Positions 34,501 through 49,500 of a DNA stretch of 64,000 nucleotides are shown one piece after another; the first letter of the stretch is position 1, and each line of letters opens with the position of its first letter. The position numbers and the translations under genes were made by a program. The notes below the pieces were generated by a model that worked only from the letters and a program-made list of their open reading frames with translations, had not been told where the DNA came from and did not search any database. The DNA lies in assembly GCF_029784135.1 (NCBI RefSeq), contig NC_073746.1, forward strand, positions 282,359,348 through 282,423,347, written 5' to 3'. Origin of the DNA: Toxorhynchites rutilus septentrionalis. Its lineage: Eukaryota > Arthropoda > Insecta > Diptera > Culicidae.

Positions 34501-37500
34501 CTCTCATCCCTAGGTTTATCGGTAGTGGAACGGAAACCAAGCAAGAAGCACATTAAAGAACCTTATATACGCGTAAGGAGTAATTTTCAGAGTACACAAA
34601 CGTTAAATATTGTCTTAGCTGAGCAGTATATGGGTACTTCATGGTATAAGAAAATCAGCCAACAAAATAAGCTCTGTACGCATCACACTGAAATTTATGA
34701 TTCTGCTCTTTATCTCAATGCATACTAGTATTGCTTCTGAACATTTACACTGATTCATTGCGTAAATACAGCTGTTACAATTTGTAAACATAGTTGGAAA
34801 TAGTTAGATGTGGCATCATGGAGCGGAATTATACCAAAACATTCGATCGTTATTCCGATCCGATCGTCTGCTCACGATGACAGGGGCGACTGATCACTGT
34901 CTTCGTGCCAGCGGGGACTCTAAAAAGAGCTGTGCACGACGGTCCTCCAGCGAGACAGTGGGTACGTAGCACCTTCTTCCAGCAAAGCCTGCAATACCGT
35001 TACGCCTGGAGATCACCACAGTAAACGGAAACACAAATTGATCACGTTTTGATCGACGGTCGGCACTTCTCGGATATCATCAACGTCAGAACCTATCGTG
35101 GGGCTTATATCGATTCAGACCACTACCTCAGTCGTCAATAACAGAAAACGTCAGCGTTCACCACGGTACCACCTACGACGACTACAGGAGCGGAACATTG
35201 CTGCAAAATACTCGTAGCGTCTTGAAGCTGCGTTACGAGGATAGACGAACTGGATGCTGTTCCCCTCGATGAATGCTGGAACATCTTGAAAGCAGTAATT
35301 AGCAGCACAGCACAGCCCGTCATCAAGTATGAACAATGAGGACAACGGAGCTAATGGTTGACGACGAGTGCCGAGCGTTTATGAGCGAGAAGGATGCAGC
35401 ACTCGCAGCCATGTTGCAACCAAGGCGCCTAGAAGTATATTCTAAGGTGGGCCAACTTGCTAAAAGCACTCTGCAGCCATCTTGGAAGGCTACTGTGTTT
35501 TGTTTGTAAACAAAACACAATACGCTAGTGCCGAAGCTCGATCCTGATCAGTCTGTCTCTTTCACGCTTCAAGGAAATAATTCCCCTTCTGCTTTCTTCC
35601 GTACTGTTTTCATATACCGCTCCCCTAACCAACTTAGTGACGAAACGGCCTCACCTAGTACCATAGACCCGTCTTGGTTGCAACGAGCGATTCGACAAAA
35701 CACATCTCTTTCGGGAAAAAAACGTCGCCTGGGAGAGAAAGAGTGTGAGGAGATGGAGCTGCTTCATCGTTCTCGAGAATCGCAGAAGTTCTTCAAAAAA
35801 CTAAACGCGCAAAGGCTTTATGCCGTGGCCGAAATGTGTAGAAACAAGGAAGGGGGCATCTCGACGAACGAACGCGAGGTGATCGAAAGGTGGAGGTATC
35901 ACTACGATGAATACCTGAACAGCGCGCAGACAGGAGACCGAGACGGCGTTGATAAGGACTACACCGGTGCAGTGAACAACGACGACACACCACCCCCGAC
36001 TATGGGTGAAGTGGGAGGCCATTAATCAGCTAAAGAACCACAATGCAGCTGGTAAGGATGGCCTCGTAGCGGAGCTCTTCAAGGGAGGCCCTAGAAAGCT
36101 TGTGGAGTGCGCCGGTTGATAGTCAGGATCTGGGACACAGAACAGCTACCGAAGGAGTGCAAGGACGAGGTTATCTGTCCCATCTATAAAAAAGTTTTTA
36201 ACATAATTTATGAATACTTGACTGCTTTTCAATTTTAATTGGAAAAATAATGATGACACATTATGACGCAATTTCTTAAAAAGTTGTGACTTTTTGTACA
36301 TTTTATTAATACGTTTAATAATAAGTTGTAAGTTGTTAATACGTTTATTAATAAGTTGTACAAAAAGTCACATCTTTTTAAAAAATTGTGTCATAATTAT
36401 TTTTCTAATTGAAATTGAAAAGCAGTCAAAATGACTTACTTGGGCAATCTAGTGTTGAAAACGTTTTTAGGGGAGCCATATTGCCCCTATCTACCCTATA
36501 TATCTTGTTCAAATGTTCTTATCCACTACGGTATGTAATACGGAAAACTAAATAAGGGTCTGTCATTTCGTTCGTACTTACACTCTGAAGATCACTGGTA
36601 AGAATAATATTCCCTTTCAGCATAAACTTAGGCACAATGGTTTTCACCCATGAAGGAACCATTTGCTTCAAGATATCCCGCATATTTGGAACATTTTCTT
36701 CGGTCTGGAGCAGCTTCATGAGATTGAGCAATCCGAACTCGTAATCCGGAAGTAGAATGACAAGCTTGTAATCCTCAGAGTCGAGTTCCAGTTCTAGTAT
36801 TGTCGTTTGCAATCGATCAATGTAGGCATACTTGAGGATAGTGTTGTAGATTTTATATGGTACCTTAATCGTTTCAACCTCGCTCAGGTAGAAATTGTGC
36901 TCGATTGTATCGTCGAGTAGACGGTCCTGTTGAAACTGGTTTGAGCGTTCTGGAAAAGGCGGAAAGGTGACGAACGGAGAGGACGTTGTTGCGTCATGGA
37001 GTAAGAAGCTCTGCAGAAAGCGCTGATGGGAAACTATGTCGATTTCCTCCGGGTTTCGCTTAGTACGCAGGATGCGTCGGCGCTGGAGCGCCTGTGATTG
37101 ACGCCGTTGAGGTTGGTTTTGCTTCTGACCTCGTTTTCTAAGGTTCCGTCGACGTTTTTCGCCGCCCTCGGCCGGCTCTTCCGTAGTGGCTACCGTTTGC
37201 TCCTCAGGTGTTGTCGCCGAGACTTCTCCCTCTGTGGTTGTTGTTTCTGTCTGTTCAACTTCATCGATGATCGATGTTGTATCGTTTTCTGCAGATTGCT
37301 GTTCGGGCTCTGTGGTAGTGGTTTCATAATCCTCTTGTTCCGATGATCTCATAGTCCAGTCCGGCATGGTTGAGATCGATTCGGTAGTAAATTGCTCCTC
37401 CTCGACAGATGTCATTTCATAGTCTATTGTAATGGTGGATGTTTCCGTTGACTCGGATGAGGATGGCCCAAGGGTTGTAGTTTGCATTTTCATCTCGGGA

Positions 37501-40500
37501 ATATTTTCCAAGTCATAACCGTAGAATTTCAACACAGACTCGTATTCTGGGCTAGAATGAGAAACAATAGTGTTTGTTAGTTCTTCTACTGCATGAACAG
37601 ATAGACAAAACTGCCCCATTGAGGTAGTTATCTAAAGAATTTGTCTCTGAATACTTGAAATTAGAGAACTGTTGAATATTGCGACGGATTTTCAAGAAAG
37701 GGAATAGAAGAAAGTGCCATCTGGAGGAAAAAGGTCTCATTGAAGTAGTCGTCTAGTCGACTTATCTCTGATTACCCTAAACTTTGCCGTGTAGCACAAT
37801 CCCGGAACCACGACGGAAGCTGCTCAAGGCGTTAGAATTCTTGGACAGGACCCGAAATCTTCGAAGGTGAAAAATGAAGACCGACTCTACCCTCAGTAGC
37901 TTCGCTTCGACTAGAACTGCTTCGGCAGTCGCCCACAACAAAAAGTGACTTGACTAGAAAATGAATTGACTAGCGTTGACTAGCGAGGATGACTGGTGAA
38001 CAAGTTCAGTCAGTGGTTATTTTAACTGACTCGACTAATGAATACGAATCTGCCTCTTCATTCAACTGACTTCAATCCACATTTCTACTCCCCTATGAAC
38101 AAAATTTATACCCGCGTACGCAATCTTATATTTACGTCTATATAAAGAGGAACGAAAAACATGATTCTGATGTAAAAAAGAAGTTACCCCTTCAATGGTC
38201 TACCCATCGTGAGCTCAAACCAACGAACCTAGACATTTATCAAGTATGCTATAAAGGTCCTCGCGTTAGTAGTAGTAAATAGCGTGCAAAATAGCGCACA
38301 CACACTGCACGCTATTTCATACGTGTGAGTAATTTTCGTGTACGATACAAAAGAATCTAGGGAGAGAGAAAGAGAGGAACGAATTCGTTCTGGGGGAAGT
38401 CACTTCAAAATGCGATGAGGACAATTTGACTGGCAATAATGAAATGATATAGTCGAATCGGTAGAGGGAGATAGCGACTAAACGCCCGACTGACTGTTTA
38501 GTCGTTTTGGCGAAGAAACTGCGTGAAGAAGCCAAAAGTCATTACTAACTGAATACGGATATAGTCAGTCAGATAGTCAGCTGACTATCCTCAGTTGACT
38601 ATGACTATGCAGAGCCCTGGGTCTTGGAGAACCAAAAATCATATTAAATCCCTATCACCGCAACTGGGGTGACAGAATATAATAGTTTTGAATATTGAGT
38701 ATTGGACTTTTTTCCAACAATTGTGTTAAAAATACTCTTATTAAGTATCTCCGTGAAAATCGTATTAAAATTCAATTGTTTGATAAGCGGACATTACACG
38801 GTCAAATTTATTGACAATATGATGACATTTGAGAGCATAATGACAGCTGAACATGGCCGACAACGCAGAAATCCGGATTTTCTGATTTTCGGGCATCAAT
38901 ATCCTGACATTTCATATGGATGCATGATGATGACGTTTTACCTCACGGACTTCCAGACTGAGTTGCTAGATTTGCAAGCGGACATTTAATGTTTGTTAGT
39001 CTTTTTTGCGATTGCAATTAAAATTTATAAACTTCTGAAATTGTAGGAATCATAAATGAAAGCTTTTGGTTTGGAAAACTGATACAGTAATTTACATTTA
39101 ATGCGACATTCCGAGGAACCACTCAGTGTCGCATTGGAGGCGATTTGACCTGTAATTGGACATTGAAGATGAGAGTGGTACAGCGTCGACGTCTGGCGGC
39201 GAATTTCAATGTGGGGCCATAATTAGGGCCCGAACTCGATGTTTACAAAAATGTCCAACTAAACGTGTCGCATACAGGTCTGTCCAATTAGAAAAATGTC
39301 GCATTAAATGTAATTACAGTACTTTTCGCGATACACATCAAAACCTCAAAGTAAACTGCCAATGTGATGGTGAGAGAGTGAATGAAAATTAACAACGTCT
39401 TAGGAATTTTTTAACATTGAACTCGGCCATTCTTTGCGCTAGCGAGCGGGGCAGCCACTTTAGTCTAAGTTGTGTGTTTCTTCATACTCCGCTATAAAAT
39501 TTGAAGAATGAGAAGATCTGGGAAAATCACAGGTGAAAAAACAGCACGTGTTAATTCAAGTTACAGTAGAGTATTAAAGGAAATTTCACACTGACTGATT
39601 ATCACGAAGAATATATAAGAAAAGCAGTTAACAAAATAAGCTCTGTACGCATCATATTGAAATTTAGGATTCTACTATCATGAAATTAACTATCGAACAA
39701 TTGATAAATTTCAACCATTACCTAAACGGAAATCCCGCGTTCTGATTGGTCGATTCGCAGAAGATCTTAGTTCTCACATTCATCTGCACTCTATAGAAAA
39801 TATAATATGGGCAGTTGGGTTTGTTGTTTGATTTTCTGCTGATATGCATGACAGTGAATGTTCACTTGATCGCGCCCGATTCGACCGCTCCGGAAAAACC
39901 AGGGGTACGACTAAAACGTCAAATCCCTCATATTGCCAGTGTACCCAATATTGCTGCGGTTTACTGACATTTTGGTTCAATCAATTACTGTTGTTTACAA
40001 CTCGGTCCGGTTATATAGTTGAATAGTGGCTAACTTTAAACTCCATGTTAAATGTGAACACCTCCATGTGAAACCGAAATATGAAAATCGCTCATGCAGT
40101 TAGAATAAAGCAGCGCATTTTTCTATTTCAATCCTCGTAAATGATATGTTGATAAACAAATGACGCCATATTGATTTTGATTTAGGGTAGCCTATATTCA
40201 ATTGATGTCTAACCCCTGGGAAAAACATCGGTGCATGCATCGAGCGCAGAGAATGTGCCCTCTGTGCAGTTCGTTCATCAACAAGTAGAGGTCGGCAAAC
40301 GGTTCACTTTGATGCATCGTTCAGTGGCCAACCGTTCACTTAAGTGAAATAGTTCTTTTGAGCAGTTCACTCACTCTGTCGGACAATGGAGGGATATGTC
40401 AAAGCAAGTATGGAAAACCGCATGAAACGTCGAGATCTGCTGTAATCTAGATTTTGAAATAGGACTATGTCTTTGATTTCTATATAGGGGGTCACTATAC

Positions 40501-43500
40501 GAAAAATGTAACTTTTTTTTACTGTATTATAGTGACAACACATTTGGCTGGTTCGTCACTTAAGTTAAACTTCCATTTTTGGAAGAATGTCGGGAGTGAG
40601 AATTGAACTCGTAACCTTGAGCGTGAGAGGTACGGATGTTACCACTACGCCAGATCGCCTCCACAAAAATGTTACGATTTATTAAGAGTTTTCAAACGCA
40701 TATTACTCAAAATGGTTATGGTGACATGTGTTGTGTTATATATCATTAGACAGCAAATTTATCCACATTTTTTTTGCTTGAAACATGAACAGTGAATATA
40801 GTAAAAAACCTTAACAATTTGTCGATTTAATTGGGTATGTTTTCTTTCGATTGCACTATCCACTCGCTTCCTCCCCGACGCAACGAGCAATCTTTTTGTC
40901 TAAATTCGGGCATTAGCTCATAATGTGAGTTGATGCGTAAAATGAATTATTCTCCATTTACCGATAATAGGCATTCATTTTATATTATATTGTATGGTCT
41001 CCAATCAATTTGTGCTCAATTTATGTTTTTTTATGTGTAGGTCTCACTACTAACAATTTGCGTAATTGTGACCCAGGATATCATAATATCGAGTATGTTG
41101 TTTGGTTATGTAAAAATGCAATAAATGAATTTAAATGGTTGCTGATTTAGAAGATCGAAAGGGTATACCCACGTAAATCAGATTATGATAGCTTGAGTAG
41201 TCGCGATCTTATAGGGCTATAAAGTTATTACAAACAATGTTCCGGACAACGTGGTAACGAAGAAGATAATGCTATTTTTATCTATAATATATTTTTGTAG
41301 TCATAGATCTTATATTAGGCTGTCAAAAAAGTCCTGCGGTATTTCCGCGAGGTGTCGTTGTAAGCGCGTAGTTCTAGTTGTATTCATTGTATCGAGTCAT
41401 ACTATAGCTTGTTGGAAAGGTATTATATAGTCCTTGACAGTGTTTTGTTTGGTTAAGTCGTTCGTGAGTTATAGTGTCGCAAATATGGAGCAAAATAAAG
41501 AGAAAATCCGACATATTTTACAGTACTACTATGACAAAGGCAAAAATGCATCTCAAGCTGCCAATAAAATTTGTGCAGTTTATGGACTCGATACAGTTTC
41601 CATTTCCACCGCACAACGATGGTTTCAACGTTTTCGTTCTGGTGTAGAGGTCGTCGAAGATGCGCCACGCTCCGGAAGGCCTGTCGTCGAAAATTGCGAC
41701 AAAAACGCTGAATTAGCCGAGAAAGACCGGCATAGTAGCAGCCGTAGCATCGGCCAAGAGCTGGGGATAAGTCATCAAACCGTTATTAACTATTTGAAGA
41801 AGCTTGGATTCACAAAGAAGCTCGATGTATCGGTGCCACACACGTTGACGCAAAAAAACATCTTTGACCGTATCGACGCATGTGAATCGCTGCTGAATCG
41901 CAACAAAATCGACCCGTTTCTGAAGCGGATGGTGACTGGCGATGAAAAGTGGGTCACTTACGACAACGTGAAGCGCAAACGGTCGTGGTCGAAGCCCGCT
42001 GAAGCGGCTCAGACGGTGGCCAAGCCCTATGGCCAAACGCTCAATTCGGACCTGTACTTCTAACAACTGGACCGCTTGAAGGCAGCACTCATGAAGGAGA
42101 GGCCATCTTTGATAAACAGAGGCCGCATTGTCCTCCATCAGGACAACGCCAGGCCACACACTTCTTTGGTGACGCGCCAGAAGCTCCGGGAGCTCGGATG
42201 GGAGGTTCTTTTGCATCCGCCGTATAGTCCGGACCTTGCACCAAGTGACTACCACCTGTTTTTGTCCATGTCGAACGAGCTAGGTAGTCAGAAGTTAGCC
42301 ACAAAAGAGGCCTGTGAAAATTGTCTATGCGAGTTTTTTGCCAATAAGGAAGCGAGCTTCTATAACAGGGGTATTATGGAGTTGGCATCTCGTTGGGAAC
42401 AAGTCATCGAACAAAACGGCGCATATTTGACTTAAAACAGATGATTGTAACTAATTTTATGAACAAATTATGTGACAGCCTAATATTTATTTTTTTTTTT
42501 TAACTATTTAGACTTGTGTTTAAAAATGATACATGATTACTTTTTGTCTTCTTCTGCATGATTGAATAAATAGAAGAAAAGGGTAGTAATGACCTTAATG
42601 GTATTTTTGTGTACATTTTGGAACAGAATGCGGTTCCGAATTCTACCACGTTATGTCATCTAACCCGTTTAAAGGATACAAGTACATATAGGAAACGGTT
42701 TTTCCTGGGCGTCAATTTGATGTATCAGAAGAAAAAAAATACAGATTTTGAACAATGGAATACTCAATTTGCAATTATTACACACAATCACAGTCCTATG
42801 TCAAGATCCCGTCCGTGCCCCTAGGCTCAGACCCATCAACTTTTTTTTGTTAAAAATCGATACTCTGGGACTATTCGGAATACGAGGCAAAGGGCCTGAT
42901 CATGCACGTCACGAACGAACGGTGAAAACCAAGTGAATTGTATACAACCTTATTCCGGCTGCCACCGTGTGTGTAGAATCCGGAAGAGTTCATCCGTCGT
43001 GACCAGTGCCACAAATTATCAAAATTTATTCACGAATGAATGAATTAGCTTTTTCTCGGTGTCGGATAAATTCTCTTCTGTTGACACTCAACACCATATC
43101 TGTTATAATGAGTATAGTACAAGAGTCGAGACGCGTGAACTTTGTCTGGTATGATGAACGAAAACAGTATGAGGGAATTTCGCAAAGCCTGCATTCAGGC
43201 ACTTTTATTACTGTCAATAATTTCAGGTGATTATCACGAACATTAAGTTGATCTTCATCACTTGCAGTGAATTTTTATTGAAATCGTATTTTATGTTTAT
43301 TAAAAAAAAAGTAAGAACCAGGAATCCGGAAAAGGCAACATTGACTTTCGTTGAGCGTTGACCGTTGTGCGGCGTTGAGCGGCTGAGTGAGGTTTAGCGT
43401 TGAACGGCGTTGAGCGTTCCGTTCAGTTTTTAAACTGTATTGTAGTGACTTTCAACACTTTACTTCCATTTTTGGAAGAATATCGAGGGTGAGAATTGAT

Positions 43501-46500
43501 CTCGTTACCTTTAGCATGAGAGGGACGGTCCGTTTCCGTTTCTGTTTCCGCTCTCTATGATTTTTAACTACTACCATTTCGTTCAATGTTTCCAATGAAC
43601 CGGAAACCATCATCTTATTTTCTAAAATGACATCGGAATACGATATTCGACTTCGGCTGTTGAAGCCCTTTTATCCAATAGCCATACCGTAGGGGTTTTG
43701 TATCATTGCTGGTCATTTAGAGCCAGTATCATCAAACCGGAAATCAAAACAAGATTATGTTCGTTTTCCGCTCGTCTATTATTGTCACCCATTGCCCATC
43801 TAATAGGCGGTGTATGACATTTTCGGCCAATCGGGAGTAGATTAATAAAACATAGCAAGAGTTATACTATACATTCCATTGCCGAAGTCGCCAAAAACAA
43901 GAATTTTGTGTTATCGATTTTACTCTCAATTGGTTGACGTTGAATTTCATGTTTCGATTTTCACTAACACGCAATGATCTTCAATTTCGACGTTACGAAT
44001 ATCATGACCAAAATGAAGATGCAAATGAAAAATGAACTTCATGGCAAGCTGATGTTTGCTGTTCATTCCACTGGTGTTCATTGATATTGTTGTTCCATAT
44101 TTATCGACTCTCGCTTGAGCAGTAGGTTATCAATACAAGGCCAACTGAAATTCGCCGTATTTGAATGTCGTGAATGTGAATATTTTCGGCACTGGTCGTG
44201 ACTACTTTGATGAACTCGGTGTTATTATGAATACCACGATAATGTCATGTCATGGAGAAAACCAGGTATATTTGTCACTTGTGTTTTAGATGGTGAGAGC
44301 TAGTCACGCGGAATGAAATAAGTTTAATTTCGTATTTATTTAGTTTTTTTTGTTAACATTTGTCCTTTCTTGTCTAGAAAAGAAAACATAAACAAACAGC
44401 ATTTTACCCGCTTGGTGACTTTTTTTTAGATGAAATCCTGACGTATCCAGAGGTCGTCAATTTGTTTATTTGGACTAGGTTACTGCGATATGGGGAGTAA
44501 TTAAGAACTAAAAATGTACCTCCGGCAGGCCCATTGAAACATGGCAAAAGCTAAGTAACTCTACTTCCGATTGTCCTGAATGAATAGCAATTTTTTATTT
44601 CCATTTTTAGGAGTAGATTAACAGAAAGTTGTAACACCATAAAATGTAAATTGAGTCCACTGGTCCAAATACGTTGTAACAGTGTGAGAGAAACAACAAA
44701 TTCTTCATCTCTTTAGAAATAAGTTATTTCTAAAGAGATGAAGAATTTGTTGTTTCTGTTGTAACGATCACTATAGTTGATATTGATTTGTTGATATTTT
44801 GAGTATTGAATAATAACCGTGAAGTTTTTCCAACATTGTAGAGCAGATTTTTGTAATTCAAACATTCGCACGATAGTTATAACGGACGATAGTTATAAAG
44901 AATAAGGCCATTATTTTTTACCTTTCTACGTAATAAATATTTTCAACGATATTGTTTTGAAGACATGCTTTGAATAAAAAATATTAAAAAGGTGATAAAA
45001 GATTTAAGAGCTAAATGAACTGCAAAGTTTAATTTTTCTTAATAACATGAACTGAACTGATAATAAGTTTTAAACAAGGAAAAAATGAGTCTATCATTGC
45101 AAAGCATTCACAAGATACTGCTTTGAAATACTCATAATTTTGATATCCGTCTAAAAAAATCTGCATCACTTTCCGCTTTTAGAAAATTCCTTGAAATCCA
45201 TCTGATGTTTTGTATGAAGATTATGTTTGTGACCTATCCTGTTAACTAGTTTCTGTTTAAATAATTAAATCAAACCTTGTATCCCGTATATCAAATTACC
45301 CGAGAATAGGAAGGATAAAAGGATTGAAATTCAGAATCCCATATGAGAATAGCTCAGATTATACTGATCGTTAGGTGGATAAAAAAAACTTCCATTGACT
45401 TTCTTCGAAAATTCATAACTTTTGAACCATTGAACCGATTTAGGGGCTGTCCACATACCACGTGGACAGAAAAAGTACGCTTTTAGACTCCCCCTCCCCC
45501 TCCGTGGACAAGCGTGGACATTGAATATACCCCTCCCCTGTTGTCCACGTGGACATTCTTCCATACATTGTAATTGAAAAAAGGAAATAATTGCATTGTG
45601 CCTATATTCAATTTTAAATTAGCCTTATTTTATATTTGGTGTTTTTTAATGATAAAAAAAACAATTCAAGAGAAAAACATGTTCTTTTTTTGTGAACTAA
45701 TGAATAGAAATAGAAAAATGATTTTTTTCGTCTCCGCAAATCACATATTCAAAAAATGAAGTAGGCAATAGTTCGAAAGCTTCTCAACTGTACTTCATCC
45801 AACTACAGTATCTCAAATTAACTGTTGTTGTCAGCGCAACACAAAGCCTTTCCCGTCATCGTTTGGAGAATTTACAGAGGACGCGTTCCATTCCATAAAT
45901 CGACTAAGACTACATCGGCGCTATGAAAATATGTGTTATCGATGAATTCCCAGCGACCATTCTGCATTTACTTCCAGAGTGCTCGTGAGGCAAAATTACA
46001 CTAGACAATTCTCGTCTGAGGCAGTGCATCTTTCTTTCGATGCAACGCAAACTGCTTTACTTTCTGATTATAATAATCTGATCAAATCAAATAACCTTTT
46101 TTGAAAAAAAAATTATGCAAATGGGCTTTATTAGCCACTTTATTTACCACTTCCTACCAATATATTCGAGAGTTTGAAAATATGTGAAATCGTTGGCTTC
46201 AGGAAACACTTTGTTAATTGTATGAAATGGTGAGTTAAAATTACTAAAACCGAAAATTCGTTCTTTTTCATCCCATTTGTTCGAATGCTTATGGAAATCT
46301 ATTTAATGATTTGTGTAATAATCCCATTATGATAACTGCCCAAACTACTACTTCTTCAAAACGCTTTTTGAGAACATTCTAGAGAATTGTTTCCAAAGCA
46401 AAAATAAAAACTGAAATTAGAAACATTTCTCCGGTGAATTCAAAGGACAGTACAACAGTAAAACTGCACAATCAAGCGAATATTTTTACAATTAAGCATG

Positions 46501-49500
46501 AAATAACATCTGAAGAAACTTATTTGACAACGAACGATTTTATCGCCTGCAGATAATCTCCGAGAAACGAGTGTCCATCGTAAAGAGTTTTTCTGAAGAC
46601 TTCTGCAATTGCTATTTAAAAAAATGTGTCGAAAGCATTTAAATGAAGAAACAACCAATGGATTTAGGCATACTTCTTTACTAAACTTTGACTGCAAGAT
46701 ACTAGTTCATATATTGAAGCGAAAATTAGAACAAAGTAAACAATATTTTGAATGTTTTATTCCATAAAGCGTGTTGATAGGGGATTTCTCTTGGCTGTTG
46801 TGCAGAATATGTAATCTAATCCCGGATTCAAAGCCCCTCTTTAAAAAACACGAATGTCGTAATAACATGTGCTTATTAACCGAAGTTTCATTTGTAACAT
46901 CACAATCTTTCGATCGGTAGGACAAAATGATCCTTAAAAAACTGATCCCAGTGCTGAGCATACCTAACGCAGCTGTATCAATGTGTCATTAACGTCAAAT
47001 AACGTCGCAAAATGGATGCTAAAAATTCGAGAAATATTTGGGAACGGGGGTACAACCCATCAGAAAAGGTGGGCTGAATCTGCTTCTTTTAGTACAGAGT
47101 TCTGCATATGAACTCTGTTTTTGAGCTGGTATTATAAAATTTGGATCGCACTAGTTTCGCTAAGTCCTTCTAAAATTATTTGAAAAATCCTATAATATTC
47201 CGGTCATTTTATCATATTATTAACATCCCACATATACTCTGCAGATACAAATGTATCAGCAGTTCGCTATGTCAAATTCATTCTCACGTAGACCTGGATT
47301 TAGAACACAGAGTTCAGTTTATACTCAAATATGACGTAGCTAAGAAGTTGAAAACAAAGATCCTCCACAATGTTTATGTGACTTCCATGCAGAATACATA
47401 TTTCAGTGAAGAAATTCGATGATATGGAAGAATATTCGACATAACTATTTTATGGATAAATATGAAGTACCCAAAATAGGCGGAAAATGCAGAAAATATA
47501 GCATTTATTTGAACAGATCTGAATGTATTTAAAAAAAAAATCTGTTTAACGTGTCCACGTGGACATTATATGTACCCCCACCCCCCTCACCGTGGACAAG
47601 CGTGGACATTTTCGTACCCCCTACCCCCCTAAAGTTGTCCACGTGGTATGTGGACAGCCCCTTAGACGATCGACATATCTAGCTTTTATTAAAAAATATT
47701 GAACTTGCAAAAAAGATGGATTTTATTTTCGTAATTATTAATTGTAACTATTTTTTATTGTTTTCATGGCTTTGGACTAGAGGGCGCTATATTTTTTCTT
47801 ATTTTTTCTTGAAAGCTGAGGATTGTTTACATGACATATCTCGATATCAGAGATGCAATTTTGTTTCGTTCTTGAGATATGATTTTTCGAAGCTAACCGG
47901 TGGTCCGAAAAATCTTGTTTCCCCCTTTATCCAAAAATGTCTCGTACTCCGAAAAAAAAACCCAAAGTCCGAGAGTGTCGATTTTTGACAAAACATTTTT
48001 TTCGAGATGACAGTAGATCTCGACGTTTCATGCAATTTTAAGACATTTGGCATCAACATTTTTTTTTCGAAAACCCCGATTTTCTTTACTGCCCCCTTGG
48101 GTGATTTTTCGATTTTCAAAAAACTTGAACTTTGACCGCTTTGCGCCACTATCCCTTAAGTCCGATTGAGCTGATATTTGGCATAGGGTGTTTTTACGAG
48201 GTGGTAAACATTTTGTATTGGGCAACTATTTGAATTTTTTGGATCTATTTTTTCCCATACATTCAATTGCACCCTACCCTATATATTATACACATACTCG
48301 CCTCTCGCTTGAGTAAATTCTGTATCAGTATGAATGGATGGCACATTTATTAAAACTTTTAAGCTCATTTTATGTAATTACGAGGATGTTAAAAAATTAT
48401 TTATTTTGAGTTGAGGAGATTGAAAAGTTTGTGTGAATGTCATGAACAGGACGTCTACTCGGTGAGCGCCCAGCAAACATTAAATCGCATAACAAGCGTA
48501 TATATAACATCATATGCCCTAAAATTTGGTTGGTATATAATGCGCCTAACTGGCATATGCATGCAAAAGTGGAGGCCATATACATACATGGCAAATGCTT
48601 ACCGAATTTGTTTGGATGAATATGCAACTTTGACCGGCTATAATAGCGATTATGTTGAATTGAATTGCGATCTGATATGAATATATTCATGAATTGTCAA
48701 AGCACCATAGACATACTCATATACGATTTATTACAGACATAGAAAAAAAAACAAATGGCGCAAAATATTTTCGTGAAATGTTTATTATAGCCTCACGAAT
48801 CACCATTTTTATATATAAGTATTTATGTTTGTAGAAATAATAATTGTTTGATTGACTTGTGTTGGGCGTGGAATATGAATGTTTAAAATGGCACAGATTA
48901 ATGTTTAGTGAAAACTGCTCCGATGTGTGTTCGAACTCAGGTCGTCTGGATTATCATCCACCAGCTATCTCGCGCGGCTATCTGAAAATTAATTCAACAG
49001 CGATTGAAACTTTCGAGTGCATCAGAATTTCATTGACATTTCGATATGATGTAATATGTTCTTTATTAGGATCTAATATGATTTACTGTTTCATGATTTT
49101 CTTCAGCATGCAACACGATTTACTACAGTACTGAATCGATTTAAATTATACGCTTTTACGACACACAAACTGCATCAGCGTAATATACGCATATGATGCG
49201 GATTAAATATATTTTACGACAATGTACATCATAAAATTGATGTTTATTATACCGAATTGCGACTTAATTTGATAATGGTATATAAAATCGAGTTTTTGCA
49301 TTTTATGCGATTTCAAATATACACGACACATACTTTGATTGATATTATAAGCGATTATGATTTATTCGGATTTCTTGTAAGACTTGGCACGTGCAAAATT
49401 ATACGATTTTATGTTTGCTGGGCGGTTTTGCATCGAGTTATATTGTTGATCTGATAAAATGAAACATTGTCACTATCACATCTGTCACATCTAGTAATGT

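Noticed and set aside
41713..42255. 180-codon minus-strand ORF
   Set aside because: Antisense shadow of the mariner transposase at 41485-42435.
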